Shown: one piece after another, positions 1 through 13,765 of the stretch | Position numbering within the stretch: position 1 is the first letter of the stretch | How the letters are laid out: each line of letters starts with the position of its first letter | Assembly: GCF_035594125.1 (NCBI RefSeq) | Contig: NC_087151.1 | Location: forward strand, 34,065,193 to 34,129,192 | DNA length: 64,000 nucleotides | DNA from: Scylla paramamosain | Lineage: Eukaryota; Arthropoda; Malacostraca; Decapoda; Portunidae | Direction: 5' to 3' | Program-made: the position numbers and the translations under genes | The notes under the pieces: model-generated | Told to the model about the DNA's origin: nothing | The model's input: only the letters and a program-made list of their open reading frames with translations | Databases searched by the model: none

Positions 1-246
1 CACGGCGGCCGAGAGCGAGGGCGTGTGGACCCGTGGCAGCAGTGGCGGCGGCCCCATCGACCCGGCCTCTCCCGCACACCGTCGCCATCTGTCACCTCGC
101 ACCGCCGCCCCGCGTCCCGGGCGACGCTTCCCTCTGGACGACCACCTCTTTCCCTCCACCACCCGCCATCACACTGTGTCTGCTGTCAGGAGTATACATC
201 AGACCTCATCTCACTAAAACACTGACAGACAGCTAAGTTGTCTATG
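1..246 (+). other. CpG-rich segment ending in a splice donor; possible 5' exon
   Basis: The first 170 bases are very GC- and CpG-rich, and several reading frames stay open only because stop codons are rare in such sequence. At 244-249 the sequence ATG|GTGAGT is a strong splice donor. This could be a first, mostly untranslated exon of a rightward gene, or a CpG-rich promoter. No family is recognisable in any frame, and no matching downstream exon was found. Confidence 0.3.
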
Positions 247-1382
247 GTGAGTTAGGAGTGACTCAAGAGTCTTTGTGGAAGCGGCTCAGCCTCTGCCGCA
301 GCCATCATCGCCGCCACCCTCCCACCACAACTAAATTATACCGCAGCCATCTGTGTTGACCTTCCCTGGGGGGAAGGGGGCAGGCGATGGTTTTACCTCC
401 GCACTTGCATAGCAACCTCAGCAAGGGAGGCACCGCCTGGCACTGGCCCCGCCCCTGCCTCCCCTGCATGGCCACCATGAGCCAGTAGGGATGCGGCAAC
501 GCCGCCGATTCCGGTTGGGTCGCATTCCAAGTCTTCCGGTGACCCCGCGATGACCAACATTACCGGGGGGAGACAAGGCAGCGAACGCTCACCCTCTCTT
601 ACTGTCTCAAAGTAAACTTCCTTCACCAGGTGACCACATCCTCCCCAGCGTCTCGCCTGCTCTCAGCACATCACCCTCAAGCATGGCGTCCCGCAATAAC
701 ATTTTTTCCTTTTTATCCGGTGGACGACCTCACCGCCTCTTTGCGGTGCCGCTGCTAATTTGCCACGACCCTGCAGCAAGTGAATGATCACTGTGTGTTC
801 ATTGTAAGCCGTAAATCTTCCTTTTTCCCTGAATTCCCAGAATGTACTATGGCACACTAGCCGGGAGGAATGTCCTACCAGACATCCTTGCAGAAATGCC
901 CCGTAATGCCTGCGCGTAGGGGAGGACGGGAAGCCTGCGGCACATACCCACAACTTCCTGTAGTGGGTCGTGGGTATGGACCGCCAAACCGTGCCCACCC
1001 CTGGTCCTTCTGCTGCCTGCCCTCTTCCAGCTTTTTATTCCCTGCTCTCCCTTCCCACTCAGCCACTCTTCTTCATTAGGGTGCTGTGATAACATAAACA
1101 TCAGCTGAGACTAAAAACTGGGTCTTTGAAGGGAGGGAGTCCACATAGCGACGTTGCAGACAACCTCCTCCTCGGTGTTCAAAATAGGCAGCGGCAGCGT
1201 TACCACAACGCGCACTCCCCCGGTCACGCTGCTGAGGAATGTGAGGATGCGTGGCAGATGAAGTCCCTGCAATGTCTACCACGACGCAGAACACCACTCG
1301 TTATGGTACTGAAGGTGGGAAAAACAGAACAGAACTGTAGCAGACCTGTTGATCTATGAGACTGTGCTCCAATTTAAAGTGA

Positions 1383-1452
1383 CAGGAGGAGGAGGAGGAG
1401 GAGGAGGAGGAGGAGGAGGAGGAGGAGGAGGAGGAGGAGGAGGAGGAGGAGG
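1383..1452 (+). repeat. (GGA)n microsatellite
   Basis: About 69 bp of near-perfect AGG trinucleotide repeat. Confidence 0.95.
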
Positions 1453-2873
1453 TGCCAAATGCTGATGTTGACCAGTGCCAGGCTGCCAGATGGGACTGTG
1501 GCCGCGTGTCTGGACAGGTGATTAACCCTGACCTCACTGACTCGCGGCAGTAAACAATAAACACGCTGAGCCAGTAAATCTGTAACACGTACAACGGTAC
1601 TCAGCAATTTTCTTTTACAGAATAATACGATAAATAATAATCGTGGCAGCAGGGACCAGGCAGGGCAACAGCAACGGCAGCAAGAGTTGTGAGGGTGTCT
1701 GAACAAGACGTGAGCGATGCCACGTGGCGACAAGAACATTTTCACGTGTGCGAAAGAAAACGAGCAGCACTGGAATATGTATTTAAAGGAAGGCTGTGGA
1801 TGAATTACATTGAATTACATCACGGGTTAGACTGGAAGTGAAAATAGCACGTCCACGCCTCACGCAACACACCCGCAACGGTCGACTCAGCGTGGCGCTT
1901 TGCCCGGGTTGCTCCGAGGCCTCAGCGCTGGCACAGCTGGGGGAAGTGTTCCTCTGGCTCTTAAGTGAAGCTTCTCGGACATGCAGGTGCTACTTGGCTT
2001 GCCACTCACACTTCCGCTTGTGCCTCAGTGACCCTGCCATGCCCAGAGGGTCGGCCTGGGTCACGCCCGACCCTCATGACCCGGAGGTGCATCCTGGAGG
2101 TCACTAAAGGTCACCATACGAGGTCACAAGGAGTAAGAGGAGGATGCCGACGAGGAAGCTTCATGAGTCAATACAACACATTTTCAATAACAGCTCCGTA
2201 AAACACGCTGCTCAGTTGGGTGAGAGGGGCATCTGAAGGCCTCCACCCACAGCGCCCACTGCGTAACAAATCGTGCCCACTGCGTCGGGGAAGTGAGAAA
2301 GGGAAATGGAGAAAGGAAAAGATATGACAGTTTTCACAAGGGCTGATGTGACATGCTGGTGTATGAATAAAAGGGAATGACGGTGTGATAATTACTGACT
2401 GTCAGCGATGACTATGACATATTCGATGAAAAAAAAGAAGTACACATGGGGAGAAGGAGAGGATATTACGATGGGGAAGGCGTGGAGGGAAATGAAACAG
2501 AAAAAAGATAGAGTGAGGGTATAAGAGAAAGAAGCAATTTAGCTGTTGGGAACAAGGCCTCAGACCACAGTAATGCTTGGCGAGTCAAACATGGCGACAG
2601 TGATTGTTCTGTTTCATGCTCACCTTTGCTATGCTGAGGGGGTAACTAGAGGCCCCGTCATCGTGGCAACTACTTGAACCCGCCAGTTGTGAGTGAAGAG
2701 GACAATGAAAACACGATTAACGATGGAAGTTACGTGGTTAAGCAGGTCGTAAAGGAAATACCTCACTACCATAAACCTGTCGTCAATTAACATACAATCT
2801 TGAAATTGCGGCAAACATCACAAATTTACGCCGCAAATGTCACATAAAGCTATAAAGACACTGAAGTATTATC

Positions 2874-2875
<2 letters not shown>

Positions 2876-2914
<39 letters not shown>

Positions 2915-2916
2915 AC
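2876..2916 (+). repeat. (CA)n microsatellite
   Basis: A CA repeat with two CG interruptions near its right end. Confidence 0.9.
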
Positions 2917-4370
2917 CAGATATGTAGTTCCAACGCCAAAAACAGAATAACTTCACTTTTCATTGTTGCTGCGAGACTTTCAAATAACCTGCACCTGAAT
3001 AGCGTGATGCATTTTACTAATTCACGACGCGTCACTGGTGCTACCAATGCGTTGTGCTTCACGTGCTGCCCTGCCACACTGCCTCACCGCGGAGCAAAGT
3101 CGATTACTGACAGTCTCGGGTCAACAGGAAGGGTTCAGTATCGCTCCATTGTCTTGTCGTCCACGCGTGAAAGAAACTTGGATGTGAAGGTTGACAGAAG
3201 TTGAACATTGCTACTAACACATTCATAATTTTTTTTTTTTTTTTTTTTTTTACAAAGCCAACGAGGAATTCCATCTCCCGCCAATCACAGAACGTTACTG
3301 TATTTTCCTGCATGGAGATTATCTTTAATTGGATACAGTGGAGTCGGTTCGTCCTGAATCAGAATTTTTTTTTCCGTCACCGGCAGGCGGGAACACGACA
3401 GATAACCAGCCGCCGCTCAGAATCAAACCGACGTGTTGACTGACGAGTTAATTTTTATATTCTCTAAGTTACCTGAGCGAACGTGATGATCAACATGAAA
3501 TCGCAGTTTTTATTCAGAGACCGAGAGGGAGGAACGTTATAGAACGATGGCAGGTGCCGTGTCCCAGGCTGCGTATCACCTGGAAACCCGCCCACTGACA
3601 GCCACTCAAGCACACGTCACGCCGCGCCCTGCTGCACAACACCTGAAGGCGATAACAAACCCGTGGTGCTTCGAGGACGTGATAAGCTGTTCTGTGCTGG
3701 CTCTGCTCCGGGGGTCACTGCGGGTCACTGGAGTCAGCTCTGTTGTGTTAAGGCTGACGAATCAATCCTGAGATCACTAAGAGAGTAAAGTGACTGGATA
3801 TCTTTCGTCATCATACTTGATATCACTTCCAAACTTCCAACCATGCAGGCCCGAGAGACAAGTGCGCTATGAACAGTATGCATAGTGCTGAGCGTGGTGC
3901 CGTGCGACTGAAGAGCAGCATACACTGAGCATATCCCCCCATGCGGTGTGCTGTGTGTGTAAGACTCTGGGTGAGGCGGAGTGCAGGAAGTCGTTGCAAC
4001 ACGTCACCGGCGAGGGCACAACAACACTAGCATCACAACAACCCGAGTCCTGCCTCAATACCCAGGAGCACCAATTGATGCTGCCCATGAGGAGCTCAGG
4101 GCTTTGTTAGGAACGTTCCATCTTGTCAGTTGTGATTTTCAAGCGAATTTTCCTTAAAGAAAAGAAAGAGAAAAACACTATCAAGTCACGCTGCGTCCTA
4201 TGTGTGTCTGTGTGTGTTTGTGTATTTTAATCTTCCGTGCATGTTACAAAATGTTCCTCTGCGGCACACGTACACAAAATGAAGCTGCACGTAACTGATG
4301 TAGCTTTACTTTGTTTCGTCTAGAAAACTCTGGCAATGTTTTGCTTTCTGCTGGAGTCATCGGGTGCATG

Positions 4371-4371
<1 letters not shown>

Positions 4372-4440
<69 letters not shown>
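4372..4440 (+). repeat. (CA)n microsatellite
   Basis: A pure CA tract of about 69 bp. Confidence 0.95.
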
Positions 4441-4445
<5 letters not shown>

Positions 4446-4685
4446 GACAGACACACACCTGCTGCAGGGCCAGTGACCGTCTGCCGGAGCTCTGCCGACG
4501 TCACGTTCTCGCTGCACTGGACACCCTACTGGCATATAATTCCGAGGAAGCCTTGTCTTTTACACCCCAACAAAGAAAAACTAGGTATAGATTAAAGATT
4601 ATATAATTCAGGTTTTAAATTTCTCGGTGTAAGAAAGGATGGCTGAGTGTGGCGGCGCACCTTCATCGTGTCTGAGTGGTCATAC

Positions 4686-4686
<1 letters not shown>

Positions 4687-4760
<74 letters not shown>
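4687..4760 (+). repeat. (CT)n microsatellite
   Basis: A pure CT tract of about 74 bp. Confidence 0.95.
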
Positions 4761-4763
<3 letters not shown>

Positions 4764-4821
4764 GACCATAGACTATGATGAAACGCTTCTGTGCCGCATT
4801 CGACCATTTTAAAAAGTACAT

Positions 4822-4912
4822 AACTAACAAGGGAAACACTTAAGAACTCGGCTAATCATCTCTGTGGCCTTTGGAAATTATCGTGGTGAGAAAGCAAAGC
4901 GTTTCAGAATAC
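4822..4912 (+). repeat. Dispersed repeat family X, copy 1 (partial)
   Basis: The block running from aactcggctaatcatctctg to gcgtttcagaatac recurs at 5935-6066 in the same orientation, and at 8390-8598 and 25362-25600 inverted. The repeated content (hallmark: nnGCTAATCATCTCTGnGGCCTTT and GAnAGCnAAGCGTTTC) suggests a small non-autonomous transposon. This copy is truncated at its left side. Confidence 0.6.
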
Positions 4913-5242
4913 TGCCCTCTCTCTGGCACACTGGCGGCGGCTGTGTGGTGAGCGTGGCTGTTTCAAAATTATGTTGTGGTGCCTCTACGTCCCCTGCGTT
5001 ACCAAATGTCAACAAGCATCAAAATAACCAACACCACAACGCCCATCCCTCGGTCACCCTTGTTGACCACACCCTGACCCCCGCCACAGGCCGCCCCGAT
5101 CCTCCCACACCCGCCGGGCCGGAATCCACTCGCGTTACTGTTTACTTAATATCTCCTCTCCCTTTAACAGTTACAAGTTGTTTCCTATCGATTATGGCGA
5201 ATATATACGTACATATACTATATATCACCAGTGCATGCAGTT

Positions 5243-5244
<2 letters not shown>

Positions 5245-5304
<60 letters not shown>
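5245..5304 (+). repeat. (CA)n microsatellite
   Basis: A pure CA tract of about 60 bp. Confidence 0.95.
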
Positions 5305-5305
<1 letters not shown>

Positions 5306-5627
5306 AACCAAAACACTACATTACAGGAGCAGGCTTAAAATATACAGCTAGAAAGCATCTCTTGCATACAAAAAGCAACTAGCAATCTTCCTAGTTGAGG
5401 AACAAGTTTATACGAAATAAAAAAAATAAATAAAATAAATTGATAAATAAATGCTTTGATGATGATGTTACTGTAGGCGAAGGCAAGACGAAAGCAAGTT
5501 TGACGACGGAGAGAGAAGAGACACGCCATAGCACGTGGAAAAAAAAAGTAGAGAAAAAAACTATATCAAACAGAAACCGGCCTAAGAAAATGTGATACAA
5601 GAAAAGAAAAAAAGAATGAAAAAATGC

Positions 5628-5632
<5 letters not shown>

Positions 5633-5706
<74 letters not shown>
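5633..5706 (+). repeat. (GA)n microsatellite
   Basis: A pure GA tract of about 74 bp. Confidence 0.95.
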
Positions 5707-5711
<5 letters not shown>

Positions 5712-5934
5712 ATAAAGTGGGTTTGGATTGGAGGAGGCAGGGAAGGCAGGTCCACTGGTCGGCGCGGGAGAGGCTGCCTGCTATGGAGGGCCTGGGATGG
5801 GATGGCGAGCCGACGCCAGGGAAGGAATCTACCACCACCGTCACTACTAAGCACCGTATTCTGAAACACCAGCGCTGCGTCTCCACTACTTACAAGACAC
5901 TCTAACTGAAGTACACTAATTTTTAAGGATGTTT

Positions 5935-6066
5935 TTTTATGGTTCTAGTGACAGATTAACAAGATTTCTACATAATGAACAGGAGAAACACTCTTGAAAA
6001 TCCGGCTCATCATCTCTGAGGCCTTTGAAAAATTGTGGTGGTGAGAGAGCGAAGCATTTCGGAATA
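5935..6066 (+). repeat. Dispersed repeat family X, copy 2
   Basis: This matches the 4822 copy and extends further left, through a segment (agattaacaagatttctac) that also appears inverted in the 8390 and 25362 copies. Confidence 0.6.
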
Positions 6067-6287
6067 CATAATACGGAGTGAGGAACAGAGGATGGTGAGG
6101 GGGATAGAAGCGGCTCTGAGGAGGAACAGACGCAAGGCAAGACGTAAGGGAAGGAAAGAGTAGAAAGTGCTGCATCTGACAGGTTGCTGCTGATAGGTTA
6201 GTAGTGGTGATGGTGGTGATGGTTGTGATGGTTGTGGTGATGTGTCGAGTTCAAGTTGTGTAGCGTATAAAATTTGTCAAAGGCTTA

Positions 6288-6289
<2 letters not shown>

Positions 6290-6329
<40 letters not shown>

Positions 6330-6330
6330 C

Positions 6331-6368
<38 letters not shown>

Positions 6369-6369
6369 C
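6290..6369 (+). repeat. (TAG)n microsatellite
   Basis: About 26 TAG units with one AGC interruption. Confidence 0.95.
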
Positions 6370-6456
6370 TAGTGGACAGACTGGAAATGGTAATGTAGGT
6401 TATGGTTACGATTACAGTAGTGATAGTGATGGTGAGGAAGAAGAGGAGGAAGTGTA

Positions 6457-6537
6457 GGAGGAGGAGGAGGAGGAGGAGGAGGAGGAGGAGGAGGAGGAGG
6501 AGGAGGAGGAGGAGGAGGAGGAGGAGGAGGAGGAGGG
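6457..6537 (+). repeat. (GGA)n microsatellite
   Basis: A GGA tract of about 80 bp. It sits in a 350-bp purine-rich strand segment that continues to about 6690. Confidence 0.95.
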
Positions 6538-6705
6538 ACGGAAGGAAGAGAGACAAGAGCAGATGAGTGGGAGGGAAGATCTTGGATTATGGGGCGTGTG
6601 GCCAAGGGAAGAAGAGGGAGGGAGGGAGGGAGAGAAGGAGAGGGAGTGAGAGGGGGAGGGAAGGAAGAGAAGTGAAGGCAGGAGGAATTCGTGGTTTCCG
6701 CAAAC

Positions 6706-6763
<58 letters not shown>
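6706..6763 (+). repeat. (GT)n microsatellite
   Basis: A pure GT tract of about 57 bp. Confidence 0.95.
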
Positions 6764-6766
<3 letters not shown>

Positions 6767-7531
6767 ATAACAGGTGAGTGTTCGCCGGTTACACCCTGCC
6801 TTCCTTCCCTCCTAGATCCCCCACCTCTCCTTCCATCATTTTTTAACCACCCCCTCTCTCCATCTCTCTCGCTCCCCACTCCCCCACGCCTCCAGACTTT
6901 CTTCACCTGTCCTGCCTCATCCCTCCATCACCGAGAGGACGTCTCAACACTTTCACTGCGATATGCAACAATTCCTAGCACTAAACGCAACGAAATCTTT
7001 ATAAACATCGACAAGAAAGAAAAAGGAGAATTAAAAGAATAGATTAAGCAATTTTCAGCCATTATAATGCTTGGACGTGGCTGCAAAACAACACGAAATG
7101 TCTCAGGATGGCTAGTAATTAGGGAAACACATGTCAAATAGCAGAGATGTTAAGTCATTTCTTTCTGCTTTCCCGGGATTCGTTTTCAGGTAGAGGTAGG
7201 TTAGGTTGGTTGGTCTCTTGGCTGCGGGGACTTGGTGAAGAAGAGGTCGGTAACAAGTTCAAGTTCTTTTTCTCTTTTTTTTTTCATACTTGCTATTGTC
7301 TAAAACTGATTTCTAAGGTCTGCATCCGGGTTAATATCACTATGCGTATGAGTTATTCATTGCAGTATTTCCTTCTCGGTAACTGTTAGACATCGACACT
7401 TGAATTCACGTTCAGTTCCCTTTCGCTTCTTCGCGCCCTTCAATCAGCAGCAGCAGTCGGGGAAGTGCAGGGGAAAGAGGATGTCTGCTCATTACCTGCT
7501 GGCGTTAAGTAACAATAGCCTCCGGAACCCC

Positions 7532-7534
<3 letters not shown>

Positions 7535-7623
<89 letters not shown>
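7535..7623 (+). repeat. (TC)n microsatellite
   Basis: A pure TC tract of about 88 bp. Confidence 0.95.
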
Positions 7624-7626
<3 letters not shown>

Positions 7627-8389
7627 GACATTTATCTTCGGTCGCTGGAGCAAGTAGTGGTCACGGTGGTTTCCTCCACTGGAAGAGTCTCAAGCAGTTA
7701 CAGAGCGGGGTGGGGAAGAGAAGAGGCAGGAAAACTGAGTCACGTGGGGCAGATCCTCCCAGCGGGGCGGGACAAAGCTGTGATGGGGCCGGGGCGGTGC
7801 AGGGGCGGGGATAGCCTCCCTCGCCTTGGAACCTTTTCCACCGCCTGCAGCCTCCTGGTGCGTTTCGCGAGGTGGGGGAAAAAATGACAGGAAATAACGG
7901 CACAATAGTGGCTGGGAAAACACAGTGTGGGACGACCAGTGTGCTCGTATGCACGTACACACACCAGTGACGACTATGGTTCAGATGAGCGTGAACTATT
8001 CGCTAAGGAACGGTAGTCATTGTATTTACTCCTTTACATCAAAAAGGAAAAATGTGAAGGGCTGCTCCTATATTCTGCCCACAACACAAACATAAAACAT
8101 GAACTTTAGCTGAGATGATTAACGAGGCGCATCACAACACACCTGACGCAATGATACGGATGACTGGAAAGAAAACGTTCTATTTCTGACATCTTACTGA
8201 TATGCAAGTTTATTCTCTCCACTGACATATACATTTTCTTCGCCATAATGTAATGAGACGGATCCTTCAGCGTCCTCACACGAGCCACCTATGCACTGCC
8301 TGGCCCATTCAACCCAAGCTGATCTGAGACTCTCAATCACAAATTACTCGTAAACAAATATTTTTAAACTATCTTAACTCTATGGTCTG

Positions 8390-8598
8390 TATCCTGAAAC
8401 GCTTTGCTCTCTCATCACGACTATTTTCAGAGGCCACAGACATGATTAGCCAGGCTTATAAGAGTGTTTCTCATGTTAATAACGTAGAAATCTTGTTAAT
8501 AAGCCGCTATAACTATAGAACACCCTTATAAGCTCGTGTAACTTTTAACTAGAGCCTTCTGAATGCTACGCAGAAGTATTTCAGAACGTGGTGCTCGA
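8390..8598 (-). mobile_element. Dispersed repeat family X, copy 3 (MITE-like)
   Basis: This is the longest clean copy of the family, inverted relative to copies 1 and 2. Its ends are weakly inverted: it starts CTGAAACGCTTTGC, and the reverse complement of its end reads CTGAAATACTTCTGC. That is consistent with a small non-autonomous DNA transposon. No coding capacity is seen. Confidence 0.5.
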
Positions 8599-8773
8599 AG
8601 TCTATACAACGGGAATGACTGGGCCTGCTGTCTGTGAGGGATGCGGGCCAGTGCTACTCTACACAGGTATACTATGCATATGTCGGCACAGCTCAATGCA
8701 CAGACACGCTACGTATGTCTAACGCTACGCTTTATATCATCGTTACTTTATTACTTTTATCTTTTTTTCTCAG

Positions 8774-8846
<73 letters not shown>

Positions 8847-8847
8847 C
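8774..8847 (+). repeat. (TAG)n microsatellite
   Basis: About 24 TAG units, followed by a degenerate ATT/ATC-rich stretch to about 8890. Confidence 0.95.
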
Positions 8848-9113
8848 GTCATTATTATTAGTATTACTATTATTATCATTATTATTATTTCTGCTATCAC
8901 CTGGTAAGACTCATCACGAGTCACCTTCCCCCTCCCTCCCACCAGACAAGGCCGTCAATTGGCCGTCCTTTCCCGCCACTCACTTTCTCTCTTCCGCACG
9001 CATGTCTTACTCTCGCTGCGGGTGACCAGGGAGAAGGAGAAGCGGTCAAGGAATAGTGGCTTTGCTTAATGACGACAAGAAACAAGTTCAGTGTGTTAAG
9101 GTCTCGACATACT

Positions 9114-9195
<82 letters not shown>
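9114..9195 (+). repeat. (CT)n microsatellite
   Basis: A pure CT tract of about 82 bp. Confidence 0.95.
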
Positions 9196-9197
<2 letters not shown>

Positions 9198-9979
9198 CAT
9201 CGTATACATGTTTTCTGTACACCACTTTCTCTGCTCCTCCTTTGCAGACTCACTTATTTTCTCCTCAATTCCTAATAAAGCAACGTTCATTACCTTTGAA
9301 ATTATAATGCAAGTAACTGCACAGTGGTAAGTTTGCGAGCGGGAATGAAGGAAGATGAGCAATATCAGTTCAGTTCTGGGATCACAATTCAAAAGATTTA
9401 TAATGATTTATATCTTCTACATAATGATAACCTGTTTACATTTTATTACAACGAGTCTGAGAAAAGCGAGACTGGACGTTATCTTTAAGTCCTGCAAGGT
9501 CTAATGCTTTCACCAGAGGCTGTTCTTTCACGTACAGACGGATGAAAGTATGTTTTCTGTTTCTTGCGCATTTCTGGAGAAGCAGGAAGTCAATTAAATG
9601 CTACTCGCGTGTTTCATGACGTACTCACTAATTTACTTTATTTTCTTCCCTCTAAGGAAAAAAAAAGTAAATAAATATGGAATGGTTACCAATAATAAAA
9701 AAGAGGGTTTATCCTCACCACTTCATAGACTCAAGAAAGAAGCGGGTTACGGTGACGAGACACGAGCTTTCAACAAGGCCAGACGTAAGTTAGCTCGCTC
9801 GGTCAGCGGGACAGCTCGGAGCCTCACGGGAAGAGCTTCAAAGGTCACTATATACAAGCTGAGTTAAGGCGCTGAGACCCACGACTGTTCATGTTTCCGG
9901 CTTGTCTTCACGCCTTGAACGCACACACATACACACACACATACACAAGACAGCTACTGAGGTGTTGTGGTGCTTGGTG

Positions 9980-10136
<157 letters not shown>

Positions 10137-10443
10137 CCACGATGACCTTGAAATCGTTCATCCGAGAAACAGAGTGTGGCATGCGTTCTGCCCGCCGCTG
10201 CCCCTCCGCTGAGTCCCTCCGTCTCCCCACTTCCGGCCCCAAACCCGCCCCACCCCGCCCCTTCCCTCCCCGCGCCGCGTCCACTCACCCCGCAAGACTC
10301 GCCAGGCACAGCGGAGTGGAAGGAGCGGCAACTTAGGCACGGGGCGACACAGACTCCTTGTGTTGTGCTGTGTACGGTGGAGGAGAGGACGGGAAGGCAG
10401 GCAAGCTTGTTGGGGCTGGAGACTCGCCACTACAAATTATGCT

Positions 10444-10446
<3 letters not shown>

Positions 10447-10516
<70 letters not shown>
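10447..10516 (+). repeat. (CT)n microsatellite
   Basis: A pure CT tract of about 70 bp. Confidence 0.95.
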
Positions 10517-10520
<4 letters not shown>

Positions 10521-10715
10521 CTGATAAAGAAAGGTGGCCAGAAATTTTACATAATACTCCAGTGACATAACGGTTTCCTTCCCTCGCAAATGTTTCCTAG
10601 CACGAGACTTTAGTCTTTAAAAGAGTCCCTCGGCAAAGACAGAACTCGATGTGGAAAAGGTCTTCGAGGAATCAGTGAAGGAAGCAAGCACGATCGTGTG
10701 GGGAAAAGGACGTAG

Positions 10716-10814
10716 AGGAGGAGGAGGAGGAGGAGGAGGAGGAGGAGGAGGAGGAGGAGGAGGAGGAGGAGGAGGTGGTGGTGGTGGTGGTGGTGGTGGT
10801 GGTGGTGGTGGTGG
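10716..10814 (+). repeat. Compound (GGA)n-(GGT)n microsatellite
   Basis: GGA units change to GGT units at about 10773. The G-rich strand has many adjacent GG pairs. Confidence 0.95.
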
Positions 10815-11828
10815 GAAAGAAGGAGGAGGAGAAGGGAGAAGAGTTGGTGGTGGTTGTGGTCTTGCAAGATTGAGCTTGGTTCGCTGGATCCTCAAATGGT
10901 CTTAAACACAGAACCAGATCAAGACTGGCTGGAGCTCTCGCCGCCTCCACCCACTCCCTCACTCACTTTGGCGTGTGCTCGGCGCGACACGAGTGTTTGC
11001 TGTCAACATTTAATGAAACGAAACCCTCTTCCTTTCATGACCGAACGCTATGTACTTTATATCAAACTCGTTCTGAAAGTTTTGCAATAAATACAAATAT
11101 TTCTTTCTTTAGTGCGTATCACGAACGCCTGAAAGATACACACAACTCCCCCACTGCCGGTCCACTCACCCTTCCCAGCAATAATTATGATTCCTGTTCA
11201 TCTTCCCTTGCTAGTTAACGCCGCCGATGGCACACTATTTCCTCTAATGCAGTACGCATGGGAGGAGGCCAGACTAAACAATGAACATTCTGGTGAGAGA
11301 GAGAGAGAGAGGGCAAAAATGTGTTCAATCTAAGTAAACAAGACATTTTTTTTCTCTTTCTCTCTCATTTCACCATCGTCAGAATCATTATCAAGAGGCC
11401 CAGAGTCGAGGAACTTAAGATGATATGCAGATGTACAGTGTATGTATAGCTAGCTTGCTTGTGAACAAACACTAGGGAAGCAGATGGAACAGGACAGGAG
11501 AGAAGCAAAACTAGCAACGCATGAGGAGTGGTAAGCTGCAGGAGGCGCGGAAGTGGAGAGGGGGAAGGAAACCGAGAGGAAGGAGTGCTGGAAGACCGGG
11601 GGGTGGGGTGGGGGTGGGGGCAGCAGACAGGTGTTACCGACGCCAAGAACAGTTGGCAGGGACACGTGTTGCCTCAAGGTTGCCTGTTCCTCGCCTCACA
11701 TTTTGTTACTGGAGTTCCTTCTTCGGATTCATGCCGGGACTTGTACTGAAGAGCGACTAGTTCTCCTCCACGCCATAATGCCAATGAACCGCCATCAGGT
11801 CCAAGAGTGTAAGGAAATCAAGTAACTG

Positions 11829-11831
<3 letters not shown>

Positions 11832-11897
<66 letters not shown>
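11832..11897 (+). repeat. (GA)n microsatellite
   Basis: A pure GA tract of about 65 bp. Confidence 0.95.
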
Positions 11898-11899
<2 letters not shown>

Positions 11900-12047
11900 A
11901 TCTTCCACCTTGCCTCCCTCTTGAAACTTCCTCCAAATCCTGCCGGACTGATGTTAATGCAGGAACTTTTAACTACAGTAATGCTTCACGCCACCGCCGC
12001 CATTTAACCATCCTGCTATTATTCTTTTTTTCCTTCCATGTAGTACT

Positions 12048-12050
<3 letters not shown>

Positions 12051-12133
<83 letters not shown>
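12051..12133 (+). repeat. (CT)n microsatellite
   Basis: A pure CT tract of about 83 bp. Confidence 0.95.
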
Positions 12134-12138
<5 letters not shown>

Positions 12139-13594
12139 CACCTTTCTTCTTCTCGTGTTCAGTGGTGGAGAGTTGAACAAAACTCATCATTCACTGCATG
12201 AAGGATGACGGGACGGAAGCACACACTTTCTCCCTCACGCAGTAGCAATCTAGACGCTCCAATACGCGACAGGGCATACCCAACTCTTCTCTGTGAACGG
12301 TGAGGAGGCAGCACATCACCTGGACACCAATGCTGCTTGTGTTTTCCCGGGAATTCATCACTCGTCTGCTAAGCGTTACTAATCCGGTGAAGACAACAAG
12401 CGTGGCGTTCTCCCCCAACTGTATACTGGATAATAAAATGCTCAAGCTTCAGCATGACGGGAGGGAGGATGAAAGAACAAACCTGCAGCGGACAATTCAT
12501 CCTCCCGCATACCTGTGCACACTCATATCCACACTTGGCTTAAACAATTACGTAGGTCCAGCACAACTCTTAACAGTCTCCATAAAGTTTAAAGGCAAAA
12601 CTGACAAACACGGCAATATAATTCATCAACATGTTCATGATAAGATTTAAATAAAACATTATAATAAATGAAGTAAAGTGGACGTAAGCTGGATAAAAAA
12701 TCATAAAAACAACTTAATACAGCACGCAGAGCATGCAAAATCAGGTGATATATACAGAAACAGACCACAACCATGCACGATATCATGACTTGCATGTCCG
12801 ACTTTGCAGGCAGAGCGCAGTGCAACACAGTGACAGGCAAGGCGCAGCAGCGGGCCGGAGGAGCCGCCTGTCGGAGGTTCTGTAGGAACTATGACGGGCT
12901 AAGTCTAGCCATGCAGATGACACACAAGCTTTAATAACAACGATACTCCCGTGTAACCACACTGATTTGCATCAATTTATATAATACTGTAATCCAGTCT
13001 TCGATTTACACAAGTTCAACTTCGCTATAAATCGTACAAAACCCGTTAATATGTGAATCGTTGTCGTTTTTTTTCCAGTAATTACGAATTCCCAATACGG
13101 CGAACGCTTCACTATCTACGTTTCTGCATGACCTGAATGGCATCTCCTCCCGCTGCCTGCTCGCCCAACCTGACAGGGAGGCGTGGTGTGCACTGACTGG
13201 CCCAGCAGTCTAGAGATACGGAGATTTCCTACTGATGAATGTAACGTCTCCACAAAGATCCTCTAGTCACCTCCCGCCATGACGCTACGACACGGCGATT
13301 ATACTTAGTCACTGAAGAAAAATGTCCACAGCAAAAAAGCAACTTTGTCAAGGCACAAATTCCAACCCAATCGTTTGCAAATTTAAGGATGCAATAACTA
13401 ATGCTATTTCGCAAGGCACTATTTGGAAAGTTTGAAAAGTTTCGTCGATCGAGTAGGGCTGAAGTCTGGCAGTCGCTCTTTCACTAATGCTCTTACACAA
13501 GCCCTGCATTCATATTGTTTAACTAATGCTCTTACATTACCCCTGCATTCACAAAGGCAGTCATTGTTTCATTAATACACTTATACAAGCCCTG

Positions 13595-13765
13595 CATTCA
13601 CACTGATACAAAAAAGTGGCAAGCCCGATTCCATACGACCACTTCAATCCTTCATTCACACTGATAAAAGTTGACGAGCATGATTCCATACGACCACTTC
13701 AATCCTTCATTCACACTGATACAAAAAGGTGACGAACCCGATTCCATACGACCACTTCAATCCTT
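13595..13765 (+). repeat. Three-copy minisatellite, 55-58 bp unit
   Basis: Three tandem units start at about 13595, 13653 and 13708. Each begins cattcacactgata and ends with the near-invariant gattccatacgaccacttca followed by atcctt. A related but degenerate block (aatgctcttacacaagccct) precedes them from about 13480. Confidence 0.85.

Noticed and set aside
13595..13765. Regularly spaced repeats as a possible CRISPR array
   Set aside because: This is animal nuclear DNA with three tandem imperfect units and no distinct spacers.
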